Below, piece by piece: positions 59,935 to 64,000 of a stretch of 64,000 nt of DNA; within the stretch, counting starts at the first letter, position 1, and each line of letters begins with the position of its first letter. The stretch is from Microcebus murinus. Lineage: Eukaryota > Chordata > Mammalia > Primates > Cheirogaleidae. Under the pieces are notes generated by a model. It was given only the letters and a program-made list of their open reading frames with translations, was not told where the DNA came from and did not search any database. The position numbers and the translations under genes were made by a program. The stretch lies in NCBI RefSeq assembly GCF_040939455.1, contig NC_134126.1, positions 3,282,375 through 3,346,374 on the forward strand, written 5' to 3'.

Positions 59935-61080
59935 TTTAAATTTTATTTTCTTGAAAAATAATTGTGTGTGTGTATACATATAAATATATATATATGGCAG
60001 ATGCATATATATATATATATGGTGTGATGATTTGATGTATATTCACTTTGTGGAATAATTAAATCAAGCTAATATACATAGTTGCTGCATCACATACTTA
60101 TCAATTTTGTGGTGAGGACATTTAAAATCTAATCTTTCAGCAGTTTTGAAATATACATTATTATTAATTACAGTCACAATTCTGTATATTAGATCATTAA
60201 AGCGGTTTCCTTCTGTTCAGCTGAAATTTGTATCTTTTGATCAATAGCTTCTCTCTCTCCATCCACCTCGTCCTAGCCTCTGGTAACCACTATCCTACTC
60301 TTTGCTTGCATAAGTTTGACATTTTCAGATTTGACATGTAAGCGAGATCATGCATTATTTGTGTCTGTGCCTGGCTTAGTTCACTTAGCACACTGTCCTC
60401 TAGGTTCACCCACATTGTCGCAAATGACAAAATTTCCTTCTTTCTTTAAGGCTGAATACTTTTCCATTGCACATTTTTCCCACTTATCCACTGATGGGCT
60501 ATGATAGTTGTTTCCATATCATGGCTATTATAAATAATACTGCAATGAACATGGGAGTGCAGATATCTCTTCATTTCATTGCCATTTGATATATACCCAG
60601 CAATGGGATTGCTAGATCCTGGATCATATGGTAGTTCTATTATAATTTAGGGGGAACCTCCATACTATTTTCCATAATGGCTGTATCAATTTTCATTCCC
60701 ACCAGCAATGTGCAAGAGTTCCCTTTTCTCCACATCCTTCCCAACACTTGTTGTATTTTGCCTTTTTGGTAATAAATAGCCTTTCCTACAGGTCTGAGGT
60801 ATTATCTCATTTGTGGTTTTAATTTTCAATTCTCTGATAATTAGTGATGTTAAGCATTATTTTATGTATTTGTTGCCCATATGTATGTTGTCTTTGAGAA
60901 ATATTTTTTCAGGTCTTTTGCCAGTTTTTCAATCTGGTAATTTGTTTTCTTGATACTGAATTGTTTGAGTTGCTTATATATTTTTGATATTAGCCCCTTA
61001 CCAGAGGTATGATTTGCAAATATTTTCTCCCAATCCAGTGTGTGTCTTTATTCCATTATTTCATTCTATTCATTATTTAA
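59935..61080 (-). repeat. Old L1 (L1MA-like) 3' end, antisense
   Basis: Begins 'taaattttattttcttgaaaaataattgtgtgtg', the same 3' UTR type as 21695-21865. It continues with 'gatttgatgtatattcac', 'ctctggtaaccactatcctactc', and the ORF2 C-terminal region ('cctccatactattttccataatggc' near 60656, 'gttgcttatatatttttgatatta' near 60970). Contains short TA tracts near 59982-60020. Decayed. Confidence 0.8.
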
Positions 61081-61138
61081 AGTGTTATTTAAAACAGAAT
61101 AAGCTTAAGATAAAAAGCAAATATCAGATGAGCAAGTA

Positions 61139-61867
61139 CAGTCATCCCTCAGTATTCATGTGAAATTGGTTGCAGGACCTCCACCAATACTAAAATCTTT
61201 GGATGTTCAAGTTGCTTATATAAAATGGTGTAGTAGTTGCATATAACCTACACACATCTCCCCATATACTTTATTTGTTATTTTATTTTATATTTTATTT
61301 TATTTTATTTTTTGAGACAGAGTCTCACTCTGTTTCCCTGGGCTAGAGTGCTGTAGCATCAGACCAGCTCACAGCAACCTCAAACTCCTGGGCTGAAGCG
61401 ACCCTCCTGCCTCAGCCTCCCGAGTAGCTGGGGCTACAGGCATGAGCCACCATGCTCGGCTAATTTTTTTAATATATATTTTTAGTTGGCCAAATAATTT
61501 CTTTTTATTTTTAGTAGAGATGGGGTCTCACTCTTGTTCAGGCTGGTTTCGAACTCCTGACCTTGAGCAATCCGCCCACCTCGGCCTGCCAGAATGCTAG
61601 GGTTACAGGCGTTAGCCATCGCGCCTGGCCCTCCCCATATACTTTAAATCATTTCCAGATTATTTTCAGATTCCAGAATACCTACAATTACAATTACTCA
61701 CAGTGGGAATGCTAATTAGTTGTTATACTACGTTGTGTAGGAAATAATGACAAGAAGAAAAATGTCTGTACATGTTCAGCTACAGATGCAATTTTTTCCC
61801 CAAATATTCTCCATCTGCAGTGGTTGCATCAATGGATATGGGGCCCATGGATAGGAAGGGCTGACTG
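61139..61867 (+). mobile_element. Tigger-type DNA transposon (MER2-like), split by an Alu
   Basis: The left end is CAGTCATCCCTCAGTATTCATG. The right end, read in reverse complement, is CAGTCAGCCCTTCCTATCCATGG, so the termini form an inverted repeat. TA at 61137-61138 and 61868-61869 is the target duplication of Tc1/mariner elements. Internal words ('aaaatggtgtagtagttgcatataacc', 'aataatgacaagaagaaaaatgtctgtacatgttcag') are those of MER2-like non-autonomous Tigger elements. Without the Alu insert and its duplication it is about 356 bp. No transposase is present. Confidence 0.85.
61258..61646 (-). mobile_element. Alu SINE (strepsirrhine type) inside the Tigger element
   Basis: CTCCCCATATACTTTA at 61258-61273 and 61631-61646 is a perfect 16-bp target duplication. 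The Alu body runs from an ATTTT-rich tail complement (61274-61310) through TTGAGACAGAGTCTCAC to GCGCCTGGCC at 61630. It is later than the DNA transposon it interrupts. Confidence 0.96.
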
Positions 61868-61974
61868 TATTTTGACTATGTAATCCTTGTGGCAACATGA
61901 AATGGGTAAAGCAAAGGGGAAGAGGTTACTATTTTTCATTTATTAATTATCCAAGAAAGTCACTAAGAAAAGTG

Positions 61975-62180
61975 TTTTTTTAATTATTTTTTTATTTCAT
62001 CTTATTACGGGGGTGTACAAATGTGTACGTTACATGTATTGCTTTTGCCCCACCCAAGTCAAAGTTTCGAGCTTGTCTATCCCCCAGATGGTGCACACTG
62101 CACCCATTAGGTGTGTATATACACACCTGCCGGACACCTAATGAATGTTGCCATTATATGTGCACTTAAGTGTTGATCAA
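61975..62180 (-). mobile_element. Short lineage L1 3' end, antisense
   Basis: T-run, then ATTTCATCTTATTACGGGGG, 'cagatggtgcacactgcaccc', and 'gtgcacttaagtgttgatcaa' are the L1 3' UTR landmarks. It is truncated within the 3' UTR. It includes the palindrome GTGTGTATATACACAC near 62111. No certain target duplication was found. Confidence 0.8.
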
Positions 62181-64000
62181 GGAAATTTTAATCTTATTTT
62201 AAAAATGAGATACAAAGACTGGAATCCAAACTGTTAGGTTTTATATACTTGACAATGAAAAACTTTAGGACCCCTATGTAGGTTTCAATGGTCCTTTGTG
62301 TCAAAAATTATTAAGCCAAATACTGCTATATCTGTCTTGATCACTTATAATGATTTCAAAATGTCAAAAACACAAAGCCCAGCCCTTAGTTAATTCCTAA
62401 TATTATCAAGAGTGTCCTCAAATGCATGCCACTCAACTTCCATGTACCCACAACTATATGGGTACATGGACACCATATAAATGTACACATATCTGCACAC
62501 ATATACATGGACACACAAGTTTTTAGAGAGGCAGCTAATTTTGTTATCAGTGATTATGGATTTAAATCTTAATAACAAGCCATGTTAAAGTTTATTTAAG
62601 CTGATGTTCAATTTCTATTTCTTTTTTATTAATGTGGCAATGGTATTCAAGAAAAAACATACCCCAAAGAAAATTAAGCCCATTAAGAAAAATATTAGTA
62701 TTATTAATAAACCAAACCAAAATTTTCCTGATAAGATGGAGCTTTGCTGAGAAAGCATGCATTTAAACATAAAATTAATATAAGAATATGTTAAAATCTT
62801 AAATACTTAGTTATTGCATTCAAAATAATCAATATAACTTGAAGTCAGTATCCATAACTTACTCAGCTATATTGAGCCAATTTATGCAATTAGTTCAGAA
62901 TTTTTCTCTTTTGTATTTTGTTTGTAATTATATTTCACTAATAAAATTAAGAGTAAAGAGAAAAGGAATGCGTATGTTTCTTTTCCATCTAATTTTTGTG
63001 TGTTTTTTAAATGTTATCCATACCTATACAAAGCTCCTTAGAGTCCTGCCAGAAATAAAGTTATATTTATGGTTTACTATTCAGAGCTTCTTATTCATTA
63101 TTTTAAATAGCAAAAGTGCTTTCTTTGAGCATTAATTGCCAGCTGTTAACTCAATGTAAAAGACTATACCAAAATTTCCTCTCATGTTTGTTTCTTCAAT
63201 AATTGAATAGCAGGAATGCGCTTTTTGCTTCTTATTATTTAAATCTGTGTTAGGACTCTGTCTCCTCTTTTAGATTAATAAGAAAAACATATAATCCAAA
63301 ATGCCTATTGACATTAATCAAGAATTAGAATTCAGGATTTATATCTAAAACTTTAGTTGAGGTTTCTTCTTATTTCCAAACCATTCTGTCAAATATGGGT
63401 CAGGCGTTTTATTGATGAAAATGCAAATACTTACTCTATATTTTACGTGAAAGGTCAAAGCAATTTTATATCTACTTCTACAGAATATTTCACTTCAAAT
63501 AAATCCCTTCCTTAATATTTTATTGCAATAGATTTGTTTTTTAAATTTTATTTTGTAGAATTTTGCCCTTTCAAGTTTAACTAGTTCTAAAAGATCATAT
63601 TTTGTGTCTTCTACTGAAACAGCAAAATGTCAGGGGAAGGAGGTTGCTGTCAACACAGTCATGAAACCTGAATGTTCTGGCACCTCAGATAAGCATCCAG
63701 CTTGGATGTGCTTCTCGGGTTTGAATTAAACTTTCAGCGTTTCATCAATCCTGAACACAAAACTCATTTTACCTTGAGATGCTATATTTGGGTGGCTATG
63801 TATATAGGTATGTTAGATGTGCTCTTAAATTTTAGAGTAACAAATAACTTGATTTTGAATGAGCATACTTGAAATTTTTAATAAAATGTAGTAAATTTTA
63901 ATATACATTTCTTAAGAGTTTACTATTAAAAAAAACTTGTTATAATGATTCTGTTTCTGTGTGAGATGCTGTATGTTTTAAGACAAAGTGCACTAATTGC
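62181..64000. other. Unassigned AT-rich stretch
   Basis: Apart from the hairpin at 62439-62470, nothing is recognised. A 98-codon frame (62839-63135, +) has no known domain. Confidence 0.4.
62439..62470. other. Perfect 11-bp inverted repeat
   Basis: TCCATGTACCC (62439-62449), a 10-base spacer, then GGGTACATGGA (62460-62470). Confidence 0.9.

Noticed and set aside
61971..62200. Target duplication for the short L1 at 61975
   Set aside because: Only weak, inexact similarity between the flanks (AAGAAAAG versus AAGGAAAT).

Overview
This is a nuclear mammalian window, AT-rich and, as far as I can read, without any host protein-coding exon. Every open frame examined is a chance frame, a decayed transposon frame, or a frame kept open by a GC-rich tandem repeat. 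The repeats suggest a primate of the strepsirrhine group (lemur or loris type). Both Alu copies (29829-30161, 61274-61630) differ from the common human subfamilies in the way strepsirrhine Alus do. Six L1 3' ends share a non-human 3' UTR that begins, read antisense, with 'tatgggggtacaaat' or a close variant. Several MIR, L2, MLT1, ERVL and old L1 fragments are the usual ancient mammalian background. The species assignment is inference.

Layout. 1-9540: L2 fragments, old L1 pieces, an MLT1-like LTR, a 5'-inverted young L1 with a 10-bp target duplication (3432-4260), a solo retroviral LTR (7170-7770) and two antisense old L1s. 9541-12141: mostly unassigned sequence. 12142-14907: the most unusual accessory region, with three related copies (two orientations) of a short TTAA-flanked, piggyBac-like inverted-repeat element. 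One copy has a roughly 270-bp CCGCCCG-type array grown inside it, and a tandem array of CTCF-core-like motifs lies between two copies. 17610-20256: a collapsed provirus with two LTRs, an env transmembrane remnant and an antisense MLT1 piece inside it. 23438-24533: a single 13-bp target duplication enclosing an antisense L1 3' end (T-run outward on the left) and an unidentified polyadenylated sense sequence (A-run outward on the right). 26726-28960: an MLT1-like LTR and an ERVL pol remnant. 29829-40784: Alu, MIR, L2, short L1s and a CA/TA microsatellite. 41893-43118: a 52-bp GC-rich minisatellite of 23 full units with no indels. 44041-49450: old L1, a complete MLT1 LTR with a 5-bp duplication, and an ancient repeat. 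52919-58068: an antisense 5.1-kb lineage L1 with decayed ORF1 and ORF2. 59935-62180: old L1, then a Tigger/MER2 DNA transposon split by an Alu, then another L1 3' end. The remaining stretches are AT-rich and unassigned.

No genes act together here. The biology of the window is transposition history: target-primed insertions, two 5' inversions, nested insertions, and the birth of two GC-rich tandem arrays in AT-rich DNA. All repeat names come from reading against remembered family features, without a database search, so subfamily names are approximate and old-repeat boundaries may be off by tens of bases.
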